Positions 31,710 to 43,044 of a stretch of 64,000 bases of DNA are shown piece by piece. Origin of the DNA: Ampelocalamus luodianensis. Its lineage: Eukaryota; Streptophyta; Magnoliopsida; Poales; Poaceae. A program made the translations under genes and the position numbers. The stretch is taken from assembly GCA_036346255.1 (NCBI GenBank), contig CM070623.1, positions 5,498,407 to 5,562,406 of the forward strand. The letters are read 5' to 3'. The notes beneath the pieces were generated by a model. The model saw only the letters and a program-made list of their open reading frames with translations. It ran no database searches and had not been told where the DNA came from. Position 1 is the stretch's first letter. Every line of letters starts with the position of its first letter.

Positions 31710-32481
31710 AAATTTCACTTTGGACTATACAATTTCATCATGATTTTACTTTGCACCATCTGTTCTTACTTTTTGTTTCACTTTGAACGAGAGAAACGTC
31801 GTGTCGGCGAAAGGGAAACATGGGAGGTGTGCACAAAGCTTGCGGGCAGCGAGACACGGCCGACGAGTTAGTGACAACCCAAAAAATAGAGAAAGAGACG
31901 TTTTGTCACCTTAGTCGTTGTTGTGGCCACCGCTGGCGATGCTCTGATTATTCTTCTTCGCTTTCAATCCATCTACCTCCCCTCTCCATCCTGTGCCTCA
32001 TCGTCGCCTCTTGTGCCGCCATTCACCGTTGGTGAGCACTAAAGAAGGCAACCAAATTCTTACCGTGGTGTAAAGTGCAACACAATCAGCGACAACTCTT
32101 TGCGCGACAGAACAATCACAACAAGAACACAAGAGACACGAGAATTTGTTTACGAGGTTCGGCAAATACTACGTCCCCGGGAGCCCAATCGCGACAGCTC
32201 CACCCGTATGATGATTTTTCTTTTCTTCTTCTGATTAGGGTTATAAGAGGTCAGAGATATATATTTATACCCTAATTACATGTTCGACTCGGACTCATAG
32301 TCTGTACCGCAGGGGCCTTAGCCCCCATCCCCCGCACCCCTAGCCAACAATACTTTGTACCCCCACGCGACTACGTCTCCCCTGTAGGGCTGCGTGTACG
32401 CTCTTCGGACACAGCGCCTTCCTTTCACCTTTGTTATATATAAGCCATACACAACAATAAGGGTGGTGCAAAGTGAAATTT
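31710..32481. mobile_element. Element with AAATTTCACTTTG inverted ends (copy 1)
   Basis: The left end taaatttcactttggacta and the right end in reverse ggaaatttcactttgcacc form about a 13-bp terminal inverted repeat. The inner part from about 32040 to 32455 reads like LTR text ('acgaggttcggcaaatacta' ...), suggesting a second insertion within it. The same structure is present at 34734-35495. Confidence 0.45.
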
Positions 32482-33263
32482 CCTTATATATATATATATA
32501 TGTCACGCTTGCTTGGTGATCGATGCTTGCACTCAAAACCTCGCCATCTCTTCGTCTGTTTCGCCAGCAAAATGAGCTGTGAGACTAGCTACTGATCGAG
32601 GCTGCTAATTGTTTCTTGCTGATCAGTTGCTGTCACCTACGTACAGAGAGAGAGAGAGAGAGAGAGAGGTGGACAGCAGTGTAGAGACGGCGGCCGTTGC
32701 TGCTGGTGGAGGTTCTGTGAAGGGAGAGAAACGGATATCTTTTGTGGACCATATCATATGCCGCTGCTAATTTAGCTTTGAAGTCATTAGTGAAACTGAT
32801 GGTTACTGCATTTGCATCCGCAGGCATCATCCTTCTATTGATGACGATCTGTGAACAGACAACATGTATATGAATGTTAATCACTGGGTAGAGCTAGCTT
32901 AAGCATAAGGATCGGACGGATGCATGATAATCCCCGTACTTATCGATCGGGTCACTTTCTTTTTCTCGGAGGATTTTTTTATCTGTTCATCAGACTCCTT
33001 TTCTATAAAGACTCCATAGGGCCCAATGGGGTTTTCCAAAACTGTATTGGATAGCTATGAACGAATGGCACGTCTTGTTGGGGTGGATTTTTCCAGCTCT
33101 ATTTGAGCCATATTTATTGTTGGATTAGGCCGTCAGGTAAATTTCATGGGCCGCACGACTTATTAAGTACCTACCCAGCCTGATCTCAAATTCATTGCGT
33201 TTTTATTTTTCACTGCTGGGCCTAAATAAAATATAACTAGTAAACTGATTTTTGCAACTAAGG

Positions 33264-33498
33264 GTGTGTTTGCTTGCTTGGACCAAATGATGCTCGTACA
33301 TGTATGGATTGATTCAAGAAAAAAGTTATCCATATCTTTAGTTGCTTGAATAGAACTATCTCATCCTAGATGGTGAGATACAGATTTGTGGAATATTATC
33401 TCTAGATGTTGAACCATCTCATTCACCTAAAACAATAGAACTACATAGTACAAGATCATCCCATCGCATTCAACTTCATCCCACTATCCAAACACACA
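33264..33498. mobile_element. hAT-like MITE (copy 1)
   Basis: It begins gtgtgtttgcttgcttgg and ends ...ctatccaaacacac, the usual short inverted ends of hAT-derived grass MITEs. The interior has 'catctcattcacctaaaac'-type text and no coding frame. Flanking octamers (aactaagg / agtaagtg) are similar but not identical. It recurs at 36313-36549. Confidence 0.5.
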
Positions 33499-33988
33499 GT
33501 AAGTGGGTAAAGTGGTTCATCTCAAATAGATTTACTTGAGGAATTTTTCGTTAGATATTTGATCAAATAGGATCATCCGGTTCATATGGAACCTATTACT
33601 ATAATACCCCAATGGGGCTAAGCGGAACGAATACGAGAGGGTAAATGAAAAATATCAGCCCCGCACGAGGTTTGTGATGACAAGAACGGTATATATGCCT
33701 TTCGGCTAAATAGGGTCTATTAAACTCATACTTCATTAGATTCTTGTTATCAATATCAACCAAGTATCATAAGTAAATAGACCCCGATTGCTTAATTCTT
33801 TGATAACCAAGGTCATTCTTTTGCTAAAGATAAATGGTCATACCGTGAGTCAAAATCAATAAAATTGGAACCGAATCAATTAAAAATAATAAAGGAATAA
33901 GAAAATGTTGCCTCATCCCTATTGGTAGTCCTTTAGACCAGTAGCGATAAAACAAACCCTATCATATCCCTTTGATCTATTTACGTCC

Positions 33989-34528
33989 CATGCACCACCT
34001 GTATCTGTGTCTGTGTCTGTGTTCCCGATGGCACCCCTCTCTTTCAAGAGGATTCACGACGTGTCAAGCCCAGGTAAGGTTCTTCGCTTTGCATCGAATT
34101 AAACCACACACTCCACTGCTTGCGTGGCCCCGTCAATTCATTTGAGTTTCATTCTTAGGAACATAGTCCCCGGGCGAGATACCTAACATGCTAGCTACAA
34201 TACTACACGGGTCGAGTGGCACAACACTTAGTATCCACCGTTTACGACTAAGACTACTAGGGTCTCCAATACTATTTGCTCCCATAGCTTTCGTCTCCCG
34301 GTGTCAGTATCGACCTAGCAGAGTGCTTTCGCCCTTTGTGTTCTTTCCGATCTCAATGCATTTCATCGCTCCACTGGAAGTTCCCTGTGCGTTGGGATTT
34401 GACGGCGGACTTGAAAAGCCACCTGTACACACCTTACACCCAATGAATCTAGGTAATGCTCGCATCCTCTGTCTTACTATGGTTTGTTGGTGCAGAATCA
34501 GCCGATGCTTATTCCCCGTATATCGTCT
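33989..34528 (-). pseudogene. Degraded plastid 16S rRNA fragment (NUPT), copy 1
   Basis: Read on the minus strand it contains GGTTTAATTCGATGCAAAGC and GAAGAACCTTACC (33.1 kb side of the molecule equals the 900-1000 region of E. coli numbering), then GAAAGCACTCTGCTAGGTCG, AACGGTGGATACTAAGTGTT-like text and GGGGAATAAGCATCGGCTGA. This is the plastid form of 16S, about E. coli positions 490-1065, collinear but with many changes, several of the C-to-T / G-to-A kind expected of methylated nuclear inserts. It is not a working rRNA gene. ORFs across it on the plus strand are artefacts. A mitochondrial source is less likely because the loop text ('ggcacccctctctttcaagag') is plastid-like. Confidence 0.85.
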
Positions 34529-34733
34529 AGCAGTACCAGATCTTTCTTCTAAAAAAAAGTTGTTAGCCAAGATCAACCCGACAAGTTGGGCTGAGGAGCA
34601 AATGTAGGAGTGCTAACTTACTAGAGAACGGGATGAAAGCTGGGGTTGCATGCATCTCCATCAGTCGGTGCTGAAGTAGAGAATTGACCGTGCGTTCTTC
34701 TGGCTGGAATTAATATATAGAGTAAATTTCACT

Positions 34734-35495
34734 TTGGACTATACAATTTTATCATGATTTTACTTTGCACCATCTGTTCTTACTTTTTGTTTCACTTTGA
34801 ACGAGAGAAATGTCGTGTCGGCGAAAGGGAAACATGGGAGGTGTGCACAAAGCTTGCCGGCAGCGAGACACGGCCGACGAGTTAGTGACAACCCAAAAAA
34901 TAGAGAAAGCGATGTTTTGTCACCTTAGTCGTTGCTATGACCGCCGCTGGCGATGCTCTGATTATTCTTCTTCGCTTTCAATCCATCTACCTCCCGTCTC
35001 CATCCTGTGCCTCGTCGTCGCCTCTTGTGCCGCCATTCACCGTCGGTGAGCACTAAAGAAGACAACCAAATTCTTACCGTGGTGTAAAGTGCAAAACAAT
35101 CGGCGACAACTCTTTGCGTGACAGAACAATCACAACAAGAACACAAGAGACACGAGAATTTGTTTACGAGGTTCGGCAAATACTACGTCCCCGGGAGCCC
35201 AATCGCGACAGCTCCGCCCGTATGATGATTTTTCTTTTCTTCTTCTGATTAGGGTTATAAGAGGTCAGAGGTATATATTTATACCCCGATTACATGTTTG
35301 ACTCGGACTCATAGTCTGTACCGCAGGAGCCTTAGCCCTCACCCCCCGCACCCCTAGCCAACAATACTTTGTACCCCCACGCAACTACATCTCCCCTGTA
35401 GGGCAGCGTGTACGCTCTTCAGACACAGTGCCTTCCTTTCACCTTTGTTATATATAAGCCATACACAACAATAAGGGTGGTGCAAAGTGAAATTT
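34734..35495. mobile_element. Element with AAATTTCACTTTG inverted ends (copy 2)
   Basis: Same ends and content as 31710-32481; it arose with the tandem duplication. Confidence 0.45.
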
Positions 35496-36312
35496 CCTTT
35501 TATATGTATATATATATAACTAAATAAATAAATATATATATATATAACTATGTCACGCTTGCTTGGTGATCGATGCTTGCACTCTAAACCTCGCCATCTC
35601 TTCGTCTGTTTCGCGAGCAAAATGAGCTGTGAGACTAGCTACTGATCGAGGCTGCTAATTATTTCTTGCTGATCAGTTGCTGTCACCTACGTACAGAGAG
35701 AGAGAGAGAGAGAGGTGGACAGCAGTGTAGAGACGGCGGCCGTTGCTGCTGGTAGTGGTTCTGTGAAGGGAGAGAAATGGGTATCTTTTGTGGACCATAT
35801 CATATGCTGCTGCTAATTTAGCTTTGAAGTCATTAGTGAAACTGATGGTGACTGCATTTGCATCCGCAGGCATCATCCTTCTATTGATGACGATCTGTGA
35901 ACAGACATGTATATGAATGTTAACCACTGGGTAGAGCTAGCTTAAGCATAAGGATCCGACGGACGCATGATAATCCCCGTACTTATCGATCGGGTCACTT
36001 TCTTTTTCTTGGAGGATTTTTTATCTGTTCATCAGACTCCTTTTCTTTAAGGGCTCCGTAGGCTTAGGCCCAATGGGGTTTTCCAAAACAGTATTGGATA
36101 GCTACGAACGAATATTGGCACGTCTTGTTGGGGTGGATGCTTCCAGCTCTATTTGAGCCATATTTATTGTTGGATTAGGCCGTCAGGTATATTTCGTGGG
36201 CCGCACGACTTATTAAGTACCTACCCAGCCTGATCTCAAATTCATTGCGTTTTTTTTTTCACTACTGGGCCTAAATAAAATATAACTAGTAAACTGATTT
36301 TTGCAACTAAGG

Positions 36313-36549
36313 GTGTGCTTTGGTTGCTTGGACCAAATGATGCTCGTACATGTATGGATTGGTTCAAGAAAAAAAGTTATCCATATGTTTAGTTCCTTGA
36401 ATGGAACTATCTCATCCTAAATGGTGGGATACAGATTTGTGAAATATTATCTCTAGATGTTGAACCATCTCATTCACCTAAAACAATATAACTACATAGT
36501 GCAAGATCATCCCATCGCATTCAACTTCATCCCACTATCCAAACACACC
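36313..36549. mobile_element. hAT-like MITE (copy 2)
   Basis: Duplicate of 33264-33498, here reading gtgtgctttggttgcttgg at the left end and ...tatccaaacacacc at the right, a slightly better preserved terminal repeat than copy 1. Confidence 0.5.
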
Positions 36550-37039
36550 GTAAGTGGGTAAAGTGGTTCATCTCAAATAGATTTACTTGAGGAATTTTTC
36601 ATTAGATATTTGATCAAATAGGATCATCCGGTTCATATGGAACCTATTACTATAATACCCCAATGGGGCTAAGCGGAACGAATACGAGAGGGTAAATGAA
36701 AAATATCAGCCCCGCACGAGGTTTGTGATGACAAGAACGGTATATATGTCTTTCGGCTAAATAGGGTCTATTAAACTCGTACTTCATTAGATTCTTGTTA
36801 TCAATATCAACCAAGTATCATAAATAAATAGACCCTGATTGCTTAATTCTTTGATAACTAAGGTCATTCTTTTGCTAAAGATAAATGGTCATACTGTGAG
36901 TCAAAATCAATAAAATTGGAACCGAATCAATTAAAAATAATAAAGGAATAAAAAAATGTTGCCTAATCCCTATTGGTAGTCCTTTAGACCAGTAGCGATA
37001 AAACAAACCTTATCATATCCCTTTGATCTATTTACGTCC

Positions 37040-37577
37040 CATGCACCACCGGTGTCTATGTCTGTGTCTGTGTTCCCGATGGCACCCCTCTCTTTCAAGA
37101 GGATTCACGACGTGTCAAGCCCGGGTAAGGTTCTTCGCTTTGTATCGAATTGAACCACACGCTCCACTGCTTGCGTGGCCCCGTCAATTCATTTGAGTTT
37201 CATTCTTATGAACATAGTCCCCGGGCGAGATACCTAACGTGCTAGCTACAATACTACACGGGTCGAGTGGGACAACACTTAGTATCCACCGTTTACGGCT
37301 AAGACTACTAGGGTCTCCAATACTATTTGCTCCCATAGCTTTCGTCTCCCGGTGTCAGTATCGACCTAGCAGAGTGCTTTCGCCCTTTGTGTTCTTTCCG
37401 ATCTCAATGCATTTCATCGCTCCACTGGAAGTTCCCTGTGCGCTGGGATTTGACGGCGGACTTGAAAAGCCACCTGTACACACCTTACACCCAATCAATC
37501 TAGATAACGCTCGTGTCCTCTGTCTTAATGTGGTTGCTGGTACAGAATCAGCCGATGCTTATTCCCCGTATACCGTC
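37040..37577 (-). pseudogene. Degraded plastid 16S rRNA fragment (NUPT), copy 2
   Basis: Same extent and shared changes as 33989-34528. A few positions remain closer to plastid 16S here (for example 'cacccaatcaatctagataac' against the plastid 'cccaatcattccggataac'), showing that the two copies diverged after duplication of one already degraded insert. Confidence 0.85.
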
Positions 37578-37606
37578 TAGCAGTACCAAATCTTTCTGCT
37601 AAAAAA

Positions 37607-38119
37607 ATGGCAAATCTTTTTGCACGCCTGTATGCCATTCTTCCGGAATCTGTGAATGAGTTGGGCTCGTGATTAATTTGCTTAGAGGATAAGGTGAATA
37701 AATAAATTAGCTTGCATTTGACTGCATTTTAACGTTATATATGCATGTTGTGGTCACGGTCGTGAGCGGCCAAGCTTTCTCTCTTTCTTTTGCTTGGCGC
37801 GTTCAGTTGCACGTCTCTTCCGTTTCGCCCATGGAAACACGCATGCAATGCAATGCAACGCAACCTTACCTTTTCTTTCTTGGGACTTTTGACCCTCCAA
37901 TCCAACTCTACGCGTTCTTCCCAGTCCACGAACGGCCACATCTGATATTTATTTTCCAGGGGATCGATCGAACCTGGTATTTGTCCGGTTGTCGTTTGTT
38001 CGAGCTAAGCGCATGGTATCCGTCAATATGAGCTAAGAGCTAAGAGCTGTGAACCATGTATATATAATAAGTCATACATGCATTGGTTGGAGAAAAAGAA
38101 AGCCAGGAAGCTAGAAAAC
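37607..38119. other. Unique DNA between tandem duplication and Tat pol, possible promoter
   Basis: Mixed-composition sequence with a TATA-like 'catgtatatataataag' at about 38055-38071, 49 bases before a signal-peptide-like ORF. It contains several 'atgcatg' and 'catgcaatgcaatgcaacgc' runs. No recognised gene. Confidence 0.3.
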
Positions 38120-38278
38120 ATGAAATGTCTCCTAGCTTATATGTTCATGTTTCTTGTCATTTTCAATGAGTGGGACTTTGATTTTGCTGATAAAACTGAA
38201 CCGGTCTATTCTGTTGGAAGTAATCTAGAATTGGTTCTGAGTTTTCAGATTACCAAGTCAGTTTCAGACTCTGGTTAG
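38120..38278 (+). CDS. Small ORF with signal-peptide-like start (hypothetical)
   Basis: The 52-codon frame begins MKCLLAYMFMFLVIFNEWDF and then becomes polar (ADKTEPVYSVGSNLELVLS). A hydrophobic N-terminus of about 15 residues with a preceding lysine resembles a secretion signal, and a TATA-like box lies about 50 bases upstream. No cysteine pattern or known peptide family is seen. The last third overlaps sequence that could be an LTR edge (tgttggaagtaatctag at 38212), so this may be the first exon of a lost gene joined to repeat DNA. I do not recognise it, and it may be chance. Confidence 0.2.
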   Translation: MKCLLAYMFMFLVIFNEWDFDFADKTEPVYSVGSNLELVLSFQITKSVSDSG

Positions 38279-38389
38279 TCAGAGTCATATTCGGTTTTTG
38301 AGTCCAGATAGATTAGAAAGTCTTTCTATTTCTAAGATGTAAAGAAGTGTATAAATTAGTAGAAGAAAATCAGAAAAGGTGTGAAGTTT

Positions 38390-40107
38390 CACCACCGCAA
38401 AATCGAGTTTTCGTATTTCTGCCAGATATGATGACATCTTGGTACTAGAGTACTGATACTCTTTCCCTAATTGATTCGCTACTAGTTGAGAATCACCTTT
38501 CACTAGTAATCTGCAAATCCCGAGCGAACGAGTTGCTCGAAGTCTTGCCAGCAAACCTTCATATTCTGCCATATTGTTAGTAGCAGGAAAGTTTAACTGA
38601 ATGGCGTATTTGATTTGTTCGCCAGTAGGGGAAATCAAGACGACCCCAGCCCCCAAGCGGTGCAGCATCAAGGAACCATCAAAGTACATTGTCCACTCGT
38701 CGTGGTGTTCGTACTCGGTCCCTTGGGTGGGTTCAGGGTTTGTCCATTCGACAATGAATTATGCTATCGCCTGAGACTTGATTGCTATTTGTGGGATGAA
38801 ATGGAGGTCAAATGCCCCAAGCTCAACCACCCATTTTGATATTCATCCTGATGACTCCCTGTTTCCTAGTACTTGACCAAGGGGATACTCAGTTGGTACG
38901 ACTATTTTATAGGCCTGAAAATAATACCTTAGTTTCCTTGAAGCCATAAGGAGACCATAGAGCAATTTTTGTACTTGTGGATATCTTTCCTTTGGTCCAT
39001 GTAAGACTTCACTTACGTAATATATCGGCTGTTGGATATTGTCACGTTTTACGACCAGCACACCACTGACTGTTTGTGGCATTGCAGCCACGTAAATCAG
39101 CAATGTCTCTCCCGATCTTGGAGAAACTAAGATTGGGGGACTCGTAAGGTACCGTTTAAGTTCTTCGAAGGCGTTGCTTGCCTCTTTAGTCCATTCGAAA
39201 CTTTCATGTTTCCGGAGAAGCTTAAGGAAAGGTAGTCCTTTTTCACTTAATCGCGCTATGAAACGACTTAACGCTGCCATACAGCCGGTTAACTTCTGAA
39301 CTTCCTTCTTTGTGGTCGGAGGGCGCATCTGATCGATGGCCATGATTTTTGCTGGGTTTGCTTCAATGCCCCTAACCAAAACCAGGAACCCAAGAAGCTT
39401 TCCAGATGAAACTCTGAACACACATTTCTCTGGATTTAACTTAAGGTTATGGCGTCTTAAGTTATTGAAAGTCTCATGTAATCTGGAATGTGAACGCCAG
39501 CGTTGATGCTTTTTATGACCAAATCATCAACATAGGCTTCTAGATTCTGACCTATCTGCAGACTAAAGGTTTTTTGCATCAACCTTTGGAATGTTGCACC
39601 AGTATTTTTGAGACCAAATGACATCTTTACATAACAATAAGTACCATATGGAGTGATGAAAGTTTTCTCTTCATCTTCTTTACTCATATTAATCTGGTGG
39701 TACCCTGAGTAGGCATCTAAAACACTTAACAACTCACACTCGGAAGTAGAGTCTACAAGTTGATCAATACGAGGAAGGGAAAAGTCATCATTCGGATAAG
39801 CTTTATTAAGATATGTAAAGTCGATACACATTCGCCACTTTCCATTGGCTTTTCTAACCATTACAGGATTGGTGAGCCACTCTGGGTGGTCTACCTCACG
39901 AATGAACCCAGCTTTGAGAAGCTTGTCAATCTCCGACTGGATTGCTTCCTTCCGATCAGGTGCAAAACGCCTCAACTTCTGCTTGACCGGTTTTTTGTTA
40001 GGCTGCAAGGCTAGCCTATGCTCGATCACCTCCCTGAGGACTCCGCGCATATCGGATGCCTGCAAAGCGAATACATCCTGGTTTTCTCGGAGGAAGGAGA
40101 CAAGCAA
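38390..40107 (-). pseudogene. Tat pol: reverse transcriptase and RNase H region, decayed
   Basis: The minus frame 40107-39457 gives RT blocks: KLRRFAPDRKEAIQSEIDKL, GFIREVDHPEWLTNPVMVRK, NGKWRMCIDFTYLNKAYPND, then LLSVLDAYSGYHQINMSKED, KMSFGLKNTGATFQRLMQK and the catalytic YVDD in LEAYVDDLVIKS. Frame 39421-38843 continues with the thumb/connection (KEVQKLTGCMAALSRFIARL, PFLKLLRKHESFEWTKEAS). Frame 38689-38400 holds the RNase H part (MYFDGSLMLHRLGAGVVLIS, NNMAEYEGLLARLRATRSLG, ending AEIRKL). Frames change at about 39440 and 38760. The catalytic YVDD is intact but the frame breaks prevent a full polyprotein. The match ends abruptly at about 38390 where the inserted block starts. Confidence 0.85.
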
Positions 40108-40303
40108 CTCTTCCTATTTAAGGTTGAGTCCCGCTCCGACCAGTATCTTGGCGCCCTCTGGAGAAGCGCTTTCATTGAGTTGTACCTCTTTTGTCTAGTC
40201 GGAAGGTTTTGGTGCCATCTTTGGCCTTGAGTGCTTGACCTGCATGGTAGTGGTGTTAATTCCCCTGGTCGGAAGTTCGTCGACCAGTTCCAAGCATTTC
40301 CGA

Positions 40304-40918
40304 TCACACGTGTAAGCTATTTTTTGGTCGCCTCAAACCGTGATGACCCCCTTTGGTCCTGGCATTTTCAAACTCTGATAACCACAATGCGTGGCTATTA
40401 GGAATTTTGCTAAGGCCAGACGATAGGATTGCATTATATGCGGTTTCGAAATTCACCACATCAAATGAAATCTTTTCTGTCTGGAAGTTGTCAGGCCTTC
40501 CGAACGTAACCAGTAGGGAAAAGTGCCCTATCGGCTTGGAGGTAGATCCAGGAACTATGCCATGGAAGGCATATTTCACAGGTTTTACCTTGGATTTGGG
40601 AATCTGCATGTCTTCCAATGCGCTCGCAAATAAAATATTTAAAGAACTACCCCTATCTATCAAGACCCGATTAACCTTACAGTTATTAATAGTAGGCTCA
40701 ACGACAATAGGGAACCTACCTGGTCGAGTCGAAGGGATGGGGCAATATTCTTTGTTGAAGGAGATTATGGTCTCCGACCACCTTGAAGGTTTAGCGGCGA
40801 TCGACGGTTCGGTAAGGTTGACTTCCCGCTCCATGGCCTTTAGATGACGTCTGGACTCGTACGAAGAAGGTCCACCGAAGATCACGTCGACAGTGTGTTG
40901 AGGCTCTTGGTACTCCAT
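40304..40918 (-). pseudogene. Tat aspartic protease region
   Basis: The minus frame reads ITFSFN-type lead IISFNKEYCPIPSTRPGRFP, then NCKVNRVLIDRGSSLNILFA and KPIGHFSLLVTFGRPDNFQT, FETAYNAILSSGLSKIPNSH. This is the retropepsin of plant Tat gypsy elements, where the active site is usually VLIDGGSSLNILF. Here the first glycine after Asp is Arg (DRGSS), which should weaken or abolish activity. It lies between gag and RT as expected. Confidence 0.8.
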
Positions 40919-42727
40919 TTCTTCGTCACTGTCTTTGTCCTTCTTGGAGCTTGTCTCCCCGAGCTCTTGTATTGAGGGGAGTGGACCTCTACCTGCATGA
41001 TAATCTTCCAGCTTCTTTTACCAGGCACGGCAGTTACACAAGTCATGTCCTGCTTGCTAGTGAAGCAGACACTACTTCTTATTTTTCTTGCATTCATTGG
41101 TCGAGGCTTTAGCCTTGCCACGATCAGCATAATCTTTCCTTCCCTTGGTGAATTTTTCAGAAATCGCAAGAACTTCCTTATCATCTGGTTTGCAGTGTCT
41201 CTTTTTCCTGAGAGCCTTTCTTTGCTTCTTTTCTGTCTTATCTAAGTCAGATTGGGGGATTTTATCTTTTCGATCAATGGCCTCGTTCCACTCAACCACT
41301 TCGCTGGCGGCCGCGTACTTGTCGGCCATATCAAAAAGCTCGATGGTTGTTCGTGGTGGATGTATAGCTAAATCCTCCGTAAACCTCTGATTTCTTAATC
41401 CTGCTTTGAAGGCTTGGATGACAGAAGATTTTGTAACCTCTGGTATTGAATTACGAACCTGGCTGAATCTTTTGATATACTGCCGGAGAGTCTCATTAGA
41501 ATTTTGCCAGATTCGGTGGATTCCAGGACGGTCGTACGTACCCTAAAAATTTGCAATCAGAAGGTCGCAAAGTTTCTCCCAAGTATACTCTGATCCGACC
41601 TGTAGGTTGAGTAACCACGACCGGGCTAATCCTTCTAATACCGTGGGAAGATAGTTAGCCATTACATTTTCATCACCACCAGCGGCTCTGATGGCGGTGG
41701 TGTATATCTGGAGAAATTCCAAAGGATTTTAAGTCCCATTGAATTTATCCAAATTGGCTGATCGGAACCTATTTGGTCAACACACAGCCTGGAGCCCTAT
41801 GGAGAATGCTCGACAACCTGTGATAGTTTTATAGTACCTTCTTTGGAAAGGTGCCGGATTATAATCGGTCGAAGACCGATTTCTTAGATTAGATTGCCAG
41901 TGTTCCGGTGTCCCGATTCGGTCGTGGACGTTGATAGGACGCCTCCGACCGCTTGCTTGATTCAGATAATGTCGAAGATCATCAGGTCCAAGCGATTGCT
42001 CCTCTCGACGAAGTGAGGGTGAGGATTATTGGAATAGCTTTCTCCCCTCATGACTTGTTAGTCGGAATCGTCAAGGTGGTCTTGGTATCAACTGGTCTTC
42101 AACATGACTGTGCTGGCCCCTGCTGTGGGAAGAATGCTGGGATGAAATCATAATCTGACTTTGTGAATGCCTTCATTTCCGATATACTTCTATGTGCTGC
42201 ATAGTCTGTTGGATAATTTCTGATACCTGACCTACAAGTTGGACAAAACCCAGAGTCTCTGCCAAAATAGGGTCAGAAGTATTTAAAATATATCTAACTC
42301 GCTACATGTTTTGTACTGTTACCGAAGGTCTGAGAGGGTTTCTGCTAGAAGAAGGTGTCTGATGGCTTGAATTTCCCCCTGACCTCCTAGTTGGTCCTGC
42401 CTGGTCCCTTACATGGGCTGGGGTAGAACCAGGTGAATTAACTGATGGACGTCCACCAGTTCTGTTACCTTTGACATTTGGTGCTTGACCGCTCGTACCA
42501 TCTCCATTATTATGTGGTGACGAGGCAACGTATGGAGGACCGTACACGGCATTTTGCTTGCGTAACGTACTTTTAGTCATGACTATGTTTGTAACCCAAT
42601 TCTTCGCAGGAACGGCTTGGGAGGACGATGCATTCTCGCCCGACGATGCAGACCTATCGGCACCCATCGAGGACTTCTTCAGGGATCCATGTGACACACA
42701 GTTCTCTTTGGAGGCTTCACCAGACGC
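40880..42727 (-). pseudogene. Tat gag region, decayed and 5'-truncated
   Basis: Translation on the minus strand in several frames gives a low-complexity Ser/Asn/Pro lead (42727-42302). The Retrotrans_gag domain follows at about 41760-41400: NPLEFLQIYTTAIRAAGGDE, NVMANYLPTVLEGLARSWLL, QVGSEYTWEKLCDLLIANF and RQYIKRFSQVRNSIPEVTKS. Next come AFKAGLRNQRFTEDLAIHPP and the lysine-rich DKTEKKQRKALRKKRHCKPD. A zinc-knuckle-like remnant (CLLH..AGHDLCNC) sits near 41060. Several stops occur. The gag protein would coat the RNA. Confidence 0.75.
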
Positions 42728-42960
42728 GGCGCCGAAGTTCGACCAGTGACGCAGACTCAGCCAACGCAGACCCAGACGACGCAGGATCAGCCGACGCAGG
42801 AGCAGCCCCTGGCTACACCACCACTGACTACTCGCGCGGGTCGGGTAGTCAGGCAGCCTGACCCTCTGACGTACTCGCTGCAGCAACGGCAGAGGCCAGG
42901 GACGACACGCGGGGTGCAGCCTAAGAGGGGACGCCATTAGATTTCCCTTTATGTAATTTT
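42728..42960 (+). pseudogene. C-terminal ORF tail of unknown gene at the Tat junction
   Basis: The plus frame ending at 42940 reads TQTQPTQTQTTQDQPTQEQP, then LTTRAGRVVRQPDPLTYS and ends KRGRH and a stop, followed by AT-rich 3' DNA. It starts abruptly where the Tat gag match ends. It is probably the end of a gene cut by the retroelement, perhaps another transposon's ORF. No family recognised. Confidence 0.35.
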
Positions 42961-43044
42961 TTCATTATGCCAACCGTTGTTTTGACGACTTTTGAATATG
43001 AGTAATATGTCCGCTTTCTTTTACGATCCAACTGTTCGCAACGA

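Larger units (their letters stand above)
31545..34558. repeat. 3-kb tandem duplication, copy 1
   Basis: The unit starts gttgttagccaagatcaacc (31545) and the same text restarts at 34559, a 3,014-bp offset. Landmarks recur in order: the 'aaatttcactttg' inverted-repeat element, a GA microsatellite (32647-32668), the hAT-like MITE, and the degraded plastid 16S segment. Copies differ by scattered substitutions and small indels only, so the duplication is fairly recent. No functional gene was recognised; short frames such as 31820-32035 are repeated in copy 2 with the same substitutions expected of neutral DNA. Confidence 0.9.
34559..37606. repeat. 3-kb tandem duplication, copy 2
   Basis: This is collinear with 31545-34558 and slightly longer, mainly through an expanded TA-rich stretch at about 35500-35550. 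It ends near 37606, after which the sequence is unique. It contains copy 2 of the inverted-repeat element, the GA microsatellite (35695-35715), the hAT-like MITE and the 16S fragment. Confidence 0.9.
22922..42727 (-). mobile_element. Tat-lineage Ty3/gypsy retrotransposon, 5'-truncated, with nested insertions
   Basis: Read on the minus strand the order is gag (42.7-40.9 kb), protease (40.9-40.3), RT and RNase H (40.1-38.4), integrase tail (31.2-30.75), then an opposite-strand ORF (29.75-23.95) and the 3' LTR (23587-22922). That order, with an extra antisense ORF between pol and the 3' LTR, is typical of the plant Tat group (for example Grande-type elements). No 5' LTR is visible: the gag frame meets unrelated plus-strand sequence at about 42727. 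Insertions at 25165-28029 and about 31215-38390 interrupt it. Many stops show it is inactive. Confidence 0.78.

Noticed and set aside
34188..34607. 139-codon open frame
   Set aside because: It lies on the antisense strand of a degraded plastid 16S rRNA fragment and recurs in the tandem copy.
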